A stretch of DNA of 64,000 nucleotides from Phyllobacterium myrsinacearum (GCF_002980555.1 NZ_PVBT01000004.1:62001-126000), one strand, 5' to 3'. Numbered from the stretch's first letter, positions 1 to 8,960 are shown. Notes: a model not told the origin generated them from the letters alone. Numbers and translations: made by a program.

Positions 1-1
1 G

Positions 2-460
2 AATCGTAACTTTGATGTGAATGTCAAAGGCGCATGGAACTGCAGCAAGGCCGTACTACCTTCAATGCTGGAGCAGGGCGGCGGCGTCATCCTCAACATC
101 GCCTCGACACACAGCTTTACGATCATACCGCAGACCTTTCCCTATCCGGTCGCCAAACATGCCCTGCTTGGCCTGACAAAATCGCTTGCACTCGAATATG
201 CGGGTGAAGGCGTGCGGGTGAACGCGCTGGCACCCGGTTATGTGGAAACGCAGAAGGTGCTCGACTACTGGAACAGCTTTGAAGACCCGGCTGCAGCGCG
301 CACCAAGACACTTGCTCTTCATCCCGGCGGACGCATCGCCTCGCCGAAAGAGATCGCGCAGGCGGCTGTGTTCATGATTTCCGATGAGTGCCCGTTCATG
401 AACGCCGCCTGCCTTGTCGTGGACGGCGGACTCAGCCAGCAGCAACACCCGAATAATTAG
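2..460 (+). CDS. SDR-family oxidoreductase (5' end outside window)
   Basis: Short-chain dehydrogenase/reductase, probably NAD(P)-dependent oxidation of a sugar or sugar lactone. The open frame continues to the left edge (N-R-N-F-D-V-N-V-K-G, the usual SDR segment before the catalytic Ser), so the GTG at 17 is not the real start and about the first 100 residues are missing. Visible are the catalytic Ser in IAST and the YPVAK (Tyr-x3-Lys) motif, followed by the ALEYAGEGVRVNALAPG signature and the C-terminal VVDGGLS. It lies 19 bp before the IlvD/Edd dehydratase, so the two are probably co-transcribed in a sugar-acid pathway. The family is certain; the substrate is not readable. Confidence 0.9.
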   Translation, partial: NRNFDVNVKGAWNCSKAVLPSMLEQGGGVILNIASTHSFTIIPQTFPYPVAKHALLGLTKSLALEYAGEGVRVNALAPGYVETQKVLDYWNSFEDPAAARTKTLALHPGGRIASPKEIAQAAVFMISDECPFMNAACLVVDGGLSQQQHPNN

Positions 461-479
461 CAAAGACAGAGCATCAATC

Positions 480-2192
480 ATGACGAAGAGACGATCCCAG
501 CATTGGTTTGGCGGCAACGGTAAGGATGCATTCATCCATCGCAGCTGGATGAAAAATGGCGGGTTGCCGGATGATGCCTTTGACGGACGTCCGGTGATCG
601 GCATTTGCAATACATTTTCTGAATTCACGCCGTGCAATGCGCATTTCCGCGGTCTCGTCGAACATATCAAGGCGGGCGTGCTGGAGGCGGGCGGGTTGCC
701 GCTGGAATTCCCCGTCTTCTCCTGCGGCGAATCCAATCTGCGGCCAACGGCGATGCTGTTCCGCAATCTGGCGTCGATGGATGTCGAGGAATCGATCCGG
801 GGCAATCCCATGGACGGCGTGGTCCTCATGGCAGGCTGCGACAAGACCACGCCATCTCTGGTCATGGGCGCGGCATCCTGCGACCTGCCGTCCATCGTCA
901 TATCCGGCGGCCCCATGCTGAACGGCCGCTTCAAGGGAAAGCAGATCGGTTCGGGAACGGATGTATGGAAATTCTCGGAGGATGTCCGGGCGGGCGTCAT
1001 GAGCGAACAGGAGTTTGCCAATGCTGAAAGTGCCATGTCCCGGTCGCCGGGTCATTGCATGACCATGGGCACCGCATCGACAATGGCATCGATGGTTGAG
1101 GCATTGGGAATTGCCCTGCCGGGAAATGCCGCCTATCCAGCGGTCGATGCCCATCGCGCACGCCTTGCCCGCATGACCGGGCGCCGCATCGTTGAGATGG
1201 TGCATGAAGACTTGCGGCTTTCGGCGATCTTGAAGCGCGAAGCTTTCGCCAATGCCATCCGGATAAACGGGGCTATCGGGGGCTCGACCAATGCGGTTGT
1301 TCATCTGCTGGCCATTGCCGGACGGATCGGTTGCGAACTGTCGCTGGACGATTGGGACAGGTTCGGGCGTGACATTCCCACGATCCTCGACCTCATGCCA
1401 TCGGGGCGTTTCCTGATGGAGGATTTCTGTTACGCAGGCGGGCTTCCGGCCGTCATGAAAGAGATTGCCGGCCTGATCGAGCTTGATGCAATGACCGTCA
1501 CCGGCAGAACTGTGGGCGAAAACATTGCGCAGGCGGAAAATTTCGACCCGGAAGTCATCCGCCCGACGGAAAAAGCCTTGACGGCGCAAGGCGGCATTGC
1601 CGTGTTACGCGGCAATCTAGCGCCCTCGGGTGCGATCATAAAGCCGTCCGCTGCATCGCCTGGACTCATGCGCCATCGCGGACGTGCCGTGGTTTTTGAA
1701 GACATCGACCACTACAAGGCCATCATTGACGATCCGGCGCTGGATATTGACGAAACCTGCATCATGGTGCTGAAGAATTGTGGCCCCAAGGGTTATCCCG
1801 GGATGGCCGAGGTCGGCAATATGGCTCTGCCGCAGAAGTTGCTGCAGAAGGGCGTGCGGGACATGGTGCGTATCTCCGACGCCCGTATGTCAGGGACGGC
1901 TTTCGGGACGGTAGTCCTCCACGTCGCCCCGGAAGCGGCTGTCGGCGGTCCGCTGGCCTTGGTGCGCAATGGCGACTTCATCGAACTCGACGTTGACGCG
2001 CGAAAACTTCATCTGGATGTGTCTGATGCCGAACTGGACCTGCGCCGTCAGTCCTGGCAGGCTCCTGTTCCGGCGATGGATGGCGGGTACCAGCATCTTT
2101 ATACAGAGCGCGTTCTTCAGGCTGACCGCGGGGCTGACCTTGATTTCCTGGTGGGGTGTCGCGGTGCCGGGATACCGCGTGAGAGCCATTAG
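480..2192 (+). CDS. IlvD/Edd-family dehydratase (aldonate dehydratase type)
   Basis: 570-residue Fe-S dehydratase, the size of sugar-acid dehydratases such as L-arabinonate/D-xylonate dehydratase; these convert an aldonate to a 2-keto-3-deoxy acid. Cysteines at residues 52 (TPCN), 120 (AGCDKTTPS) and 193 (GHCMTMGT) have the spacing expected of the [2Fe-2S] ligands in the arabinonate-dehydratase branch. The late KNCGPKGYPGM and DARMSGTAFG blocks are also present. I chose the ATG at 480 because homologues begin near RSQHWFGG; an in-frame upstream extension would overlap the SDR. Next to an SDR and a DapA-family gene, it fits a non-phosphorylative sugar-acid route. The exact sugar is inferred only at class level. 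Confidence 0.93.
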   Translation: MTKRRSQHWFGGNGKDAFIHRSWMKNGGLPDDAFDGRPVIGICNTFSEFTPCNAHFRGLVEHIKAGVLEAGGLPLEFPVFSCGESNLRPTAMLFRNLASMDVEESIRGNPMDGVVLMAGCDKTTPSLVMGAASCDLPSIVISGGPMLNGRFKGKQIGSGTDVWKFSEDVRAGVMSEQEFANAESAMSRSPGHCMTMGTASTMASMVEALGIALPGNAAYPAVDAHRARLARMTGRRIVEMVHEDLRLSAILKREAFANAIRINGAIGGSTNAVVHLLAIAGRIGCELSLDDWDRFGRDIPTILDLMPSGRFLMEDFCYAGGLPAVMKEIAGLIELDAMTVTGRTVGENIAQAENFDPEVIRPTEKALTAQGGIAVLRGNLAPSGAIIKPSAASPGLMRHRGRAVVFEDIDHYKAIIDDPALDIDETCIMVLKNCGPKGYPGMAEVGNMALPQKLLQKGVRDMVRISDARMSGTAFGTVVLHVAPEAAVGGPLALVRNGDFIELDVDARKLHLDVSDAELDLRRQSWQAPVPAMDGGYQHLYTERVLQADRGADLDFLVGCRGAGIPRESH

Positions 2193-2205
2193 AGCTTCGC
2201 CAGCT

Positions 2206-2892
2206 TCAACCGACGGACTGCAGAAACCGCGTGGTATGCTGCAGGACCTTCTCCATATTGGCGCGTGCGGCTTCGGGATCGCCGCGCGCTATCGCATCGG
2301 CAACCTCGCCGTGATTGTCGAGGTTGTGGGTGAATGTGCCAACCGTATGGGGAAAAACGGCATCCAGAATGGACTCGATTGTCTGGCGCAGGCTCTGCAG
2401 AACAGGGTTGTGTGTTGCGTCCAGAATCGCAAGATGGAACTGCTTGTCCGCGAGTATGGCCTCCTGCGGTGATGCGTGGCCTGTCTTCATCCGTTCATAG
2501 GCTGCGACAATCTCCAGGCGCTGTTTCTGTGTTGCCCGCAGAGCGGCAAGAGCTGCAGCGCCTGGCTCGATGATCTGCCGTGCCTCGGCGAATGCCAGAA
2601 GATCGCTCTTGGCGGCTTTGCCGTTTGCCAGCCAGCTGATGAGCTCGCCATCCATCCACATCCACTGCTCACGCGGGTTGACATGGGTTCCATGTCGTTG
2701 GCGGACGGTCACAAGGCCCTTGGCCGACAGGATCTTGGTGGCTTCGCGAATGACGGTACGGCTGACCTCGTATTCTTGCTCAAGCACCGTCTCCGAGGGC
2801 AGGAGTGCCCCGGGCTCAAACTCGCCGCTTGCGATGCGGGCGCCGAGCGCTACCACGACAATCCGGGTTCGGTTTGGCTTCCGGATTCTCAT
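2206..2892 (-). CDS. FadR/GntR-family transcriptional regulator
   Basis: 228-residue regulator with an N-terminal GntR winged helix (GALLPSETVLEQEYEVSRTV then GLVTVRQRHGTHV) and a C-terminal all-helical FCD ligand domain (EARQIIEPGAAALAA; HxxxH-type residues near HLAILDATHN). The ATG at 2892 is preceded by GAGGT at good spacing, better than the TTG at 2913. It converges on the dehydratase and diverges from the MFS carrier. A perfect 17-bp-arm inverted repeat sits in the shared upstream region and is its likely operator. The effector is probably a sugar acid or keto-deoxy intermediate of the flanking pathway (inference). Confidence 0.92.
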   Translation of the reverse strand: MRIRKPNRTRIVVVALGARIASGEFEPGALLPSETVLEQEYEVSRTVIREATKILSAKGLVTVRQRHGTHVNPREQWMWMDGELISWLANGKAAKSDLLAFAEARQIIEPGAAALAALRATQKQRLEIVAAYERMKTGHASPQEAILADKQFHLAILDATHNPVLQSLRQTIESILDAVFPHTVGTFTHNLDNHGEVADAIARGDPEAARANMEKVLQHTTRFLQSVG

Positions 2893-2970
2893 GGCTTTTA
2901 CCTCATCGACCAATTGTTGTGTGCTTCATCACCCATACACAATCGGGGTGGAACTCCAAAAAAGTTTCTT

Positions 2971-3013
2971 GCCTATCAAACATCATATGTTAAACGTATG
3001 ATGTTTGATAGGC
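2971..3013. promoter_or_regulatory. 17-bp inverted repeat, probable FadR-type operator
   Basis: Arms at 2971-2987 (gcctatcaaacatcata) and 2997-3013 are perfect reverse complements separated by 9 bp. The element lies between the divergent regulator (start 2892) and MFS carrier (start 3045). An operator is the simplest reading, because GntR/FadR dimers bind palindromes in such gaps. As RNA it would also form a strong 5' UTR hairpin just before the carrier's ribosome-binding site. Confidence 0.7.
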
Positions 3014-3044
3014 CGCTTGGGAGAGCGGTTCTGGGGAGGAATAA

Positions 3045-4352
3045 ATGACTGCTTACAACACGTCCGACGCGATCAGGCGCGTCAATCGACGCATTTTGCC
3101 CTTTGTGATGCTGCTTTATCTGGTCGCCTATATTGACCGGTCGAACATCTCCGTTGCGGCATTGGGGATGAACGCGGAATTGCAACTGACTGAGCGCATG
3201 TACGGAATTGCGGCTGGTCTGTTCTTTGCCACCTACATCGTCTTCGAAATTCCCAGCAATATCGCGCTGACACGATTTGGCGCACGCCGGTGGATCGCCC
3301 GCATCATGGTGACATGGGGGATCATCGCGGCAGGCATGGCGCTGGTAACAAGCGCTTATCAGCTTTACGGCATGCGGCTTCTGCTGGGCGCAGCGGAAGC
3401 CGGATTTACGCCGGGGATCATCTACTACCTTGCCAGATGGTATCCATCGAGGGATCGCGCCCATGCCATGTCATTCTTCTATATCGGCGCCGCTCTTGCT
3501 TCCGTTATCGGCTTGCCTCTTTCGGGATTGCTGTTGAATGCCCACGGTGTGCTGGGCGTTTCGGGCTGGCGGTGGGTTTTCCTCATCGAGGGCTTGCCGG
3601 CAATCCTGTTGGGTTTCCTGGTCCTTTGGTTCCTGCCGGACCGGCCTGCCGATGCACGCTGGCTGACGCCGGAGCAACAGAGCGGTCTGGAACAGGCGAT
3701 CGAGAGCGAGCAGACGGCGGCGGCCGTATCGCACAAGGCCTCGTGGGTTGCAGCGTTTGCTGATGTGCACATCTGGTTGCTGGCGGTGTTCTGGCTGCTG
3801 CAGGCCTTCGGCACAATCGGGTTGACACTTTTCATGCCTTTGATCGTCAAAGATCTGTCTGGCAGCAACAATCTGATCGTCAGTCTGCTTTCAGCAGTGC
3901 CATTTGTTGCAGCCTGCATTTTCATGTTTCTCAATGGCCGGCATTCCGATGCGACTGGCGAAAGAGCTCTGCATCTCGGCCTTCCTCTTGTCGCATCCGG
4001 CGTTGCAATTATCGCGGCAGTCTTTTCCGGTGATATCTATGTCCGCTACGCCTTGCTCGTCCTTTCCGTTGGACTGAACTGGGCGGTCATTCCGATATTC
4101 TGGGCTGTCACCACGGAATATGTATCCGGCGTTGCCGCTGCTGTCTCCATTGCTTTGATCAACGCCCTTGCGAATGTCGCCGGTCTTGCACTGCCACCGG
4201 TTATCGGCAGCATCCGGCAGGCAACAGGCAACTATAATGTGGCCTTGGGCCTCGTTGCCGCTGCGCTTGTCATCGGAGGAATATTGGGCATTGCCCTTGC
4301 GCGCCGTGCTCGTTCCAATCTGCCATTGCCTGTTCTGAGGAAACAATTTTGA
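3045..4352 (+). CDS. MFS transporter, anion:cation symporter type
   Basis: 435-residue inner-membrane carrier with about 12 hydrophobic segments. The N-terminal block LYLVAYIDRSNISVAAL and the following FEIPSNIALTRFGARRWIARIM loop are characteristic of the ACS family, which imports organic anions such as galactonate, glucarate or phthalates. A good AGGAGG-like site (around 3032-3038) precedes the ATG. Its TGA overlaps the start of the next gene, so transport and the DapA-family enzyme are translationally coupled. It is controlled from the divergent promoter containing the long inverted repeat. The substrate is presumably the sugar acid handled by the neighbours. Confidence 0.93.
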   Translation: MTAYNTSDAIRRVNRRILPFVMLLYLVAYIDRSNISVAALGMNAELQLTERMYGIAAGLFFATYIVFEIPSNIALTRFGARRWIARIMVTWGIIAAGMALVTSAYQLYGMRLLLGAAEAGFTPGIIYYLARWYPSRDRAHAMSFFYIGAALASVIGLPLSGLLLNAHGVLGVSGWRWVFLIEGLPAILLGFLVLWFLPDRPADARWLTPEQQSGLEQAIESEQTAAAVSHKASWVAAFADVHIWLLAVFWLLQAFGTIGLTLFMPLIVKDLSGSNNLIVSLLSAVPFVAACIFMFLNGRHSDATGERALHLGLPLVASGVAIIAAVFSGDIYVRYALLVLSVGLNWAVIPIFWAVTTEYVSGVAAAVSIALINALANVAGLALPPVIGSIRQATGNYNVALGLVAAALVIGGILGIALARRARSNLPLPVLRKQF

Positions 4353-5278
4353 ACGCTACATCCAATGATTTTTCCGGCATCCACGCCATTTTGTACGCCT
4401 TCTTCGACCGGGACGAAAAACTCGATCGTCAAGCCATGCGCAAACAGACAGAGATTGCCATTTCGACCGGTGTGCAGGGCATCGCTGCGCTTGGGTTGGC
4501 GACGGAAGTCGCCAAACTGACCGAACATGAGAGGCGGACAGTCATGGATTGGCTGGCCGAGGACAATGCCGGCCGTCTGCCGCTGGCCTTTACGATCTTC
4601 GGCACGTCTGTTGCCGAACAGGTCGCGCAGGTGCGCCATGCCGAACGGGTGGGCGCGAACTGGGTTATCCTCCAGCCGCCCATTGCCGGAAGCTTCAATG
4701 CGCAGGAATACATAGCCTTTTTCGGACGGGTGGCCGATGCCACGTCACTGCCCGTTGCTATACAAAATGCACCGGCATTTCTGGGCCGCGGCCTCGGGGC
4801 AGCGGATATGACGGCTCTTACCACCCATCACCCCAATATCAGCCTGCTGAAAGCCGAGGCATCGGCTGTGGATGTCGAAACCCTCATCCGGGCGATAGGC
4901 AGCAGCGTTCCGGTGTTCAATGGACGCGGCGGACTTGAACTGATCGATGGGCTCAATGGAGGCTGCGCCGGCTATATCCTTGCGCCGGATATCATCGATT
5001 ATGCCGTACGGGCCTATAAGGATTACAGGTCAGGCAATCTGGCATCGGCGGAAGACACCTATGCGCAGATGCTACCCGCCGTGGCGTTTGTCATGCAGGG
5101 AATCGAGCATCTGATGTGTTACGGCAAACGCCTTTTCGCCGCACGGGCTGGGATTGAGGTTTTTGATCGAGCCCCGGCGATGCGCCCGACCGCTTTCGGT
5201 GAGCGGCTGGTGCAGCTTCACGCCGCGCGCCTCGGCCGCTTCACCCACAATGCCTCTTGGAGAATATCATGGTCGTAG
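4349..5278 (+). CDS. DapA/DHDPS-family aldolase or dehydratase
   Basis: 309-residue class I (Schiff base) TIM-barrel lyase. The lysine expected to form the imine is in SLLKAEAS. Unlike DHDPS, the usual YN-P motif reads IQNAP (Tyr replaced by Gln), and the GTTGE block reads LGLATEV. It is therefore unlikely to be a lysine-pathway DapA and more likely a keto-deoxy sugar-acid aldolase/dehydratase variant. The TTG start at 4349 overlaps the upstream carrier's stop codon and has GAGG 8 bp before it. The C-terminus overlaps the next MFS gene. The family is sure; the reaction is inferred from context. Confidence 0.85.
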   Translation: MNATSNDFSGIHAILYAFFDRDEKLDRQAMRKQTEIAISTGVQGIAALGLATEVAKLTEHERRTVMDWLAEDNAGRLPLAFTIFGTSVAEQVAQVRHAERVGANWVILQPPIAGSFNAQEYIAFFGRVADATSLPVAIQNAPAFLGRGLGAADMTALTTHHPNISLLKAEASAVDVETLIRAIGSSVPVFNGRGGLELIDGLNGGCAGYILAPDIIDYAVRAYKDYRSGNLASAEDTYAQMLPAVAFVMQGIEHLMCYGKRLFAARAGIEVFDRAPAMRPTAFGERLVQLHAARLGRFTHNASWRISWS

Positions 5279-6567
5279 AAAAACAGCTGATAAGCAAGAT
5301 ATCGTGGCGATTGATGCCATTTCTCGGCATCCTCTATCTGATCGCCTATATCGATCGGCAAAATGTCAGCTTTGCCAAACTGCAGATGGTCGATGCTCTC
5401 GGCATGAGCGAGTATGCCTATGGGCTTGGAGCGTCGCTGTTTTTTATCGGCTATTTCATCTTTGAAGTCCCAAGCAACCTGTTTCTGGAAAAATTCGGTG
5501 CGAGCCGATGGTTCGCGCGAATTCTCGTCTCGTGGGGCCTGGTGACCATAGCACTGGCATTCACGCAGAGCGCCGGCATGTTTTACATCCTTCGTTTTCT
5601 GCTGGGTGTGTGTGAGGCTGGCTTTTTCCCCGGCGTGCTTTATCTCATGACGTTGTGGTATCCGGCGCGTTATCGCGGCGCAATGGTCGGTCTCTTCATG
5701 ATATTCAGCGCCGTGGCCAATGCGATCGGAGCGCCGCTTGGCGGATCGTTGTTGGCCATGGATGGCCTTCTTGGCCTCAAAGGCTGGGAATGGGTATTTC
5801 TTGTTACCGGCGTTCCTGCTGTGATTGCCGGGATCGTGACGTGGTTCTATCTGGACGACCGGCCGGAAAAGGCAACATTCCTGACAGCAGCGGAAAAGGA
5901 TTGGCTGAAAAAGCGCATCGACGACGAGAATTCAAATCTCGGAACGGAAGGCGGCCATGCATTCAAGGCGCTCCTTGACCCGCGTGTCCTGCTTATGTCG
6001 GTATGTTTCATCGGCTTTCCGCTCTCGGCCTATGGTTTGAGCTATTGGTTGCCAACCGTTCTGAAAAGCTTTGGCATTGGCAATGTTGCCAACGGTTTTC
6101 TGAACATCATTCCCTGGGTGGTGGTGTCTGTGGCGCTTTATGCCGTGCCGCGTATGGCGGCGCGGGCACGCTGGCAGACGCCCTACATCGTCATACCAGC
6201 CTTTTTGGGTGCGATCTGCCTGGTCTTATCTGCCGTGATTTCCAATCAGACGCTGCAGTTTGCTTTTCTTTGCCTTGCTGCCGGTGGAATATTCGCCGGA
6301 CAACCCGTGTTCTGGAGTATGCCCTCGCGGTTTCTCAGAGGCGCTGGCGCGGCGGCGGGGTTGGCCGCGATCAATTCGGTGGGCAATCTGGGCGGGTTCA
6401 TTGCTCAAAACGTCGTGCCGTGGATAAAGGATGCGACGGGCAGCACGATTGCACCGATGTTCTTCCTCGCCGCATGTTTGACGGTGGCGGGATGCCTTGT
6501 ATTCATCGTCGAGCGGCTGATTTCCCGGGGTGAAGAGCAGTCGCAAGAAAAAGGAAAAATTTCATGA
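5269..6567 (+). CDS. MFS transporter, anion:cation symporter type
   Basis: 432-residue second ACS-type carrier, paralogous to the one at 3045. It shares LYLIAYIDRQNVSFAKLQM and FEVPSNLFLEKFGASRWFARIL and has about 12 transmembrane segments. The ATG at 5269 overlaps the stop of the DapA-family gene and is served by a GGAGA six bases upstream; a TTG at 5257 is possible but lacks such a site. Two different carriers around one lyase suggest either two related sugar acids or import plus exchange of an intermediate (inference). A hairpin follows directly after its stop. Confidence 0.92.
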   Translation: MVVEKQLISKISWRLMPFLGILYLIAYIDRQNVSFAKLQMVDALGMSEYAYGLGASLFFIGYFIFEVPSNLFLEKFGASRWFARILVSWGLVTIALAFTQSAGMFYILRFLLGVCEAGFFPGVLYLMTLWYPARYRGAMVGLFMIFSAVANAIGAPLGGSLLAMDGLLGLKGWEWVFLVTGVPAVIAGIVTWFYLDDRPEKATFLTAAEKDWLKKRIDDENSNLGTEGGHAFKALLDPRVLLMSVCFIGFPLSAYGLSYWLPTVLKSFGIGNVANGFLNIIPWVVVSVALYAVPRMAARARWQTPYIVIPAFLGAICLVLSAVISNQTLQFAFLCLAAGGIFAGQPVFWSMPSRFLRGAGAAAGLAAINSVGNLGGFIAQNVVPWIKDATGSTIAPMFFLAACLTVAGCLVFIVERLISRGEEQSQEKGKIS

Positions 6568-6568
6568 A

Positions 6569-6597
6569 GCGGGTTCGAACCTTGGTTCGACGCCCGC
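6569..6597 (+). terminator. stem-loop after the MFS gene, possible transcript end
   Basis: Bases 6569-6573 pair with 6593-6597 and 6575-6580 with 6585-6590 around a CTTG loop, with a small internal bulge. It begins two bases after the MFS stop codon. No T-run follows, so intrinsic termination is uncertain; an mRNA-stabilising hairpin is equally possible. The remaining bases up to 6832 hold no recognisable gene. Confidence 0.4.
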
Positions 6598-6832
6598 AGG
6601 TGGTCAATGAAGATCGGTTCTGTCGACAGCGTTAGCACATTAACTTCAGGCAGCCGCAGCACTGACAAACCAACAGTTCCTGTTTTGCTTGGGGCGATAT
6701 GCTGTTGTCGTGGATGGATGTAGCTGGACCCGTCTCCGAGAGATCATTAGTCTGTCCATGTTCGCCATAGCGGATTCCATTTGATTGACCACTGTGGACG
6801 CAATAACGCAATGCGAATGAAAGGGAGACTTC

Positions 6833-7603
6833 ATGAGACTGGGATTCATCGGATCCGGCGCGATAACCGAAGCGGTCGTAACCGGCCTAATGAAATCAAG
6901 ATCCGATGTCGAAACCCTTGTTGTCTCGCCGCGCAGTTCAAGCGTGTCTTCCCGACTTGACGAGATGTTTCCGATCGTGCGCATCGGAAAAGACAACCAG
7001 GATGTGGTTGACAGCGCCGACATCGTGTTTCTTGCGGTAAGACCGCAAATTGCCAAGGAAGTGATAGGGGAACTCAGATTTCGCGAAGATCAACATGTTG
7101 TGAGCTTTATTGCCGCTATCCAAATCGAAGCGCTTGCCAAGTGGATTGACGCGCCCGTCACGATTACCCGGGCAATTCCTCTTCCTTTCGTGGCTGATTT
7201 ACAGGGAGCCACAGCCATATATCCACCTCATGATCTGATAGCCGATCTGTTTTCTTCGTTGGGAACCACAGTTCAGGCAAAAGATATCAAGCAGTACGAT
7301 CTTTTTGGCGCAGCGAGTGCGTTGATGGGTACATATTTCGGCCTGTTAGAAACAAGCGCCCGCTGGCTTGAAGCGGAAGGAATGTCCTATGACCAAGCGA
7401 GTACCTATTTGAGGCAGCTGTTTGGGGGCCTGGCCCACGCAACGGGCGCATCGGAGGCGCGATCGTTTGAGGCGATGGCGTCCGATTTTTCGACAAAGGG
7501 AGGTCTGAATGAGCAGGTCTTTACGGAGTTTACCGGGAACGGTGGCACAAAGGCTCTGACACTGGCTCTCGAATCCGTACTCAAACGCATAGAGCAACGA
7601 TAA
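6833..7603 (+). CDS. pyrroline-5-carboxylate reductase-family protein
   Basis: 256-residue NAD(P)-binding oxidoreductase. An N-terminal Rossmann fold starts GFIGSGAI, and VVSFIAAIQIEAL and ITRAIPLPFV correspond to the conserved core of ProC. The C-terminal helical dimerisation part contains SDFSTKGGLNEQ and GTKALTLAL, matching the P5CR signature region. A GGGAG ribosome site precedes the ATG. It is a distant ProC paralogue and may reduce another cyclic imine; true proC is normally elsewhere in these genomes. It appears monocistronic, converging on the DUF1275 gene. Confidence 0.85.
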   Translation: MRLGFIGSGAITEAVVTGLMKSRSDVETLVVSPRSSSVSSRLDEMFPIVRIGKDNQDVVDSADIVFLAVRPQIAKEVIGELRFREDQHVVSFIAAIQIEALAKWIDAPVTITRAIPLPFVADLQGATAIYPPHDLIADLFSSLGTTVQAKDIKQYDLFGAASALMGTYFGLLETSARWLEAEGMSYDQASTYLRQLFGGLAHATGASEARSFEAMASDFSTKGGLNEQVFTEFTGNGGTKALTLALESVLKRIEQR

Positions 7604-7808
7604 TGTGTGCCGAACAGCTGCCACAGGCAAAGTGGCGTTGCAGCAGCAGAACCTTCTCAACTCGTTCTAATTTGGACAAGAGTTTTCTATGGTCTAGTCT
7701 GTCGCTTTTTGGCCGGATTAACCGGCAGGCCTGAATACGGAAGACCAGGGGCCGTGGCTGGTGTTCGGCCCGAGCGCCGGTGCCTTATATCGTGTTTGTG
7801 GAAACCCG

Positions 7809-8567
7809 TCACCAGGCTTGTCTCATCCTGATTTTGAGATCATCAAGCACAGGGACGATCGCCAATATGAGAAGGATGGCTGCAAGGGCAAGCGATGCGG
7901 CAAAGCCGAGATGCTTGAAACCGATTGCGCCGGCGATACCGCCGACAAGAAACAGTGCGACAAGGGACGCCAGCAGCTTGAGTTTTTTGCGGTCAGCCTT
8001 GACGGAAGGCATATCGAGGCTGCTTGGTGGCGAATTCCAATAGAAGAGCTTACCCAGCTCGATGCCCATGTCTGTCACGAGACCCGTAACATGGGTTGTT
8101 CGTATGCGCGCGCCGGAGAGTTTGGTGATGATGGCGTTCTGCAAGCCCATGATGAAACACAAGAGCATGACTGTAGCCGGCACGAACAGCCATTCACGGT
8201 GCTCCAGGTTGCGGCCGAGCAGCCCAAAGCAGATCAGCAACATGGCTTCAACCATAAGCGGCAGAGCGTATTGGCTCTGAAGCTTTTTCCGCCGTGCCCA
8301 ATTAACGAGTATCGCTGAACAGGCGGCTCCGGCCACAAAGGAAAGAAAGGCAGCAAGGCCCGCAAGCACAAGGCTCATGTCGCCGAGCACCAGATTGTCA
8401 GCCATGGCCGAGACAATACCGGACATATGAGAGGTATATTGGTGAACCGCCAGAAAGCCTCCGGCATTTGCAGCTCCAGCCACAAAAGTCAGGAATCGCG
8501 CAAGATGCCGGTCGGTCTTTTCGAACCGTTCTCTTCCGGTGATCTTGCGCAAATAGGAGATCATCAA
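7809..8567 (-). CDS. DUF1275 (YoaK-type) membrane protein
   Basis: 252 residues with about six hydrophobic segments. FVAGAANAGGFLAVHQYTSHMSGIVSAMADNL is the hallmark N-terminal block of the DUF1275/YoaK family, and GLQNAIITKLSGARIRTTHVTGLVTDMGIELG is its second conserved block. It is an inner-membrane protein of unknown function. Two adjacent ATG codons (8567, 8564) are possible starts; neither has a strong Shine-Dalgarno sequence. It converges on the P5CR homologue and is otherwise isolated. Confidence 0.9.
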   Translation of the reverse strand: MMISYLRKITGRERFEKTDRHLARFLTFVAGAANAGGFLAVHQYTSHMSGIVSAMADNLVLGDMSLVLAGLAAFLSFVAGAACSAILVNWARRKKLQSQYALPLMVEAMLLICFGLLGRNLEHREWLFVPATVMLLCFIMGLQNAIITKLSGARIRTTHVTGLVTDMGIELGKLFYWNSPPSSLDMPSVKADRKKLKLLASLVALFLVGGIAGAIGFKHLGFAASLALAAILLILAIVPVLDDLKIRMRQAW

Positions 8568-8647
8568 TCAACAGCGAAGGGCATCGAGTTGCACGGGTAT
8601 GTCATGAAGGTCCTGCCGCTGCACGGTGCATCCCACAGCATCTGCAT

Positions 8648-8932
8648 TTAATTGAGCTTTTGCGACGGTTGACGGTACCTTACACCTCTGCCACCCGTTT
8701 CGCTGCGCGCATGTTCGCCAATCAGTTCAATACCTGCGCGGTCAAGGGCGTTGACGACCTTCATCAGGCTGTCGACGATGCCGCGCACATCGCCTTCACT
8801 GGCTTCCATCCGTTGAATGGTCGGCAGGGAAACACCGGACATCTCCGCGAGGGCTTTCTGATCGATGCCAAGCAGCGCTCGCGCTGCCCGCATTTGGTTT
8901 GCAGTAATCACAATCGTATCCACTTTTATCAT
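8648..8932 (-). CDS. small Xre/HTH_3 DNA-binding protein
   Basis: 94-residue single-domain regulator. The Cro/cI-type helix-turn-helix spans about residues 14-70 (QMRAARALLGIDQKALAEMSGVSLPTIQRMEAS in two helices). Such proteins usually bind as dimers to short palindromes; a perfect one (TGATGTTT-A-AAACATCA) lies 29 bp upstream of its start. No clear Shine-Dalgarno precedes the ATG at 8932, so the start could be the internal ATG at 8893. It is divergent from the small genes to the right, which it may control together with itself. No toxin partner is visible, so an antitoxin role is not supported. Confidence 0.85.
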   Translation of the reverse strand: MIKVDTIVITANQMRAARALLGIDQKALAEMSGVSLPTIQRMEASEGDVRGIVDSLMKVVNALDRAGIELIGEHARSETGGRGVRYRQPSQKLN

Positions 8933-8960
8933 TGAGTAGTGATCTGCATCACCTTATCAC

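Noticed and set aside
62-1589. Long open frames on the - strand opposite the SDR and dehydratase genes (324 and 371 codons)
   Set aside because: They are shadows of the + strand genes: no motif or ribosome site, and strong family matches exist on the + strand.
6571-6597. GGTTCGAACC-like element reminiscent of a tRNA T-arm after the MFS gene
   Set aside because: No acceptor stem, anticodon stem or CCA-like end fits around it; it pairs with itself as a hairpin and is better explained as a transcript-end structure.
8648-8932. Xre protein as the antitoxin of a toxin-antitoxin pair
   Set aside because: No RelE/HigB-like or other toxin gene is adjacent; the flanking small proteins show no toxin motif.
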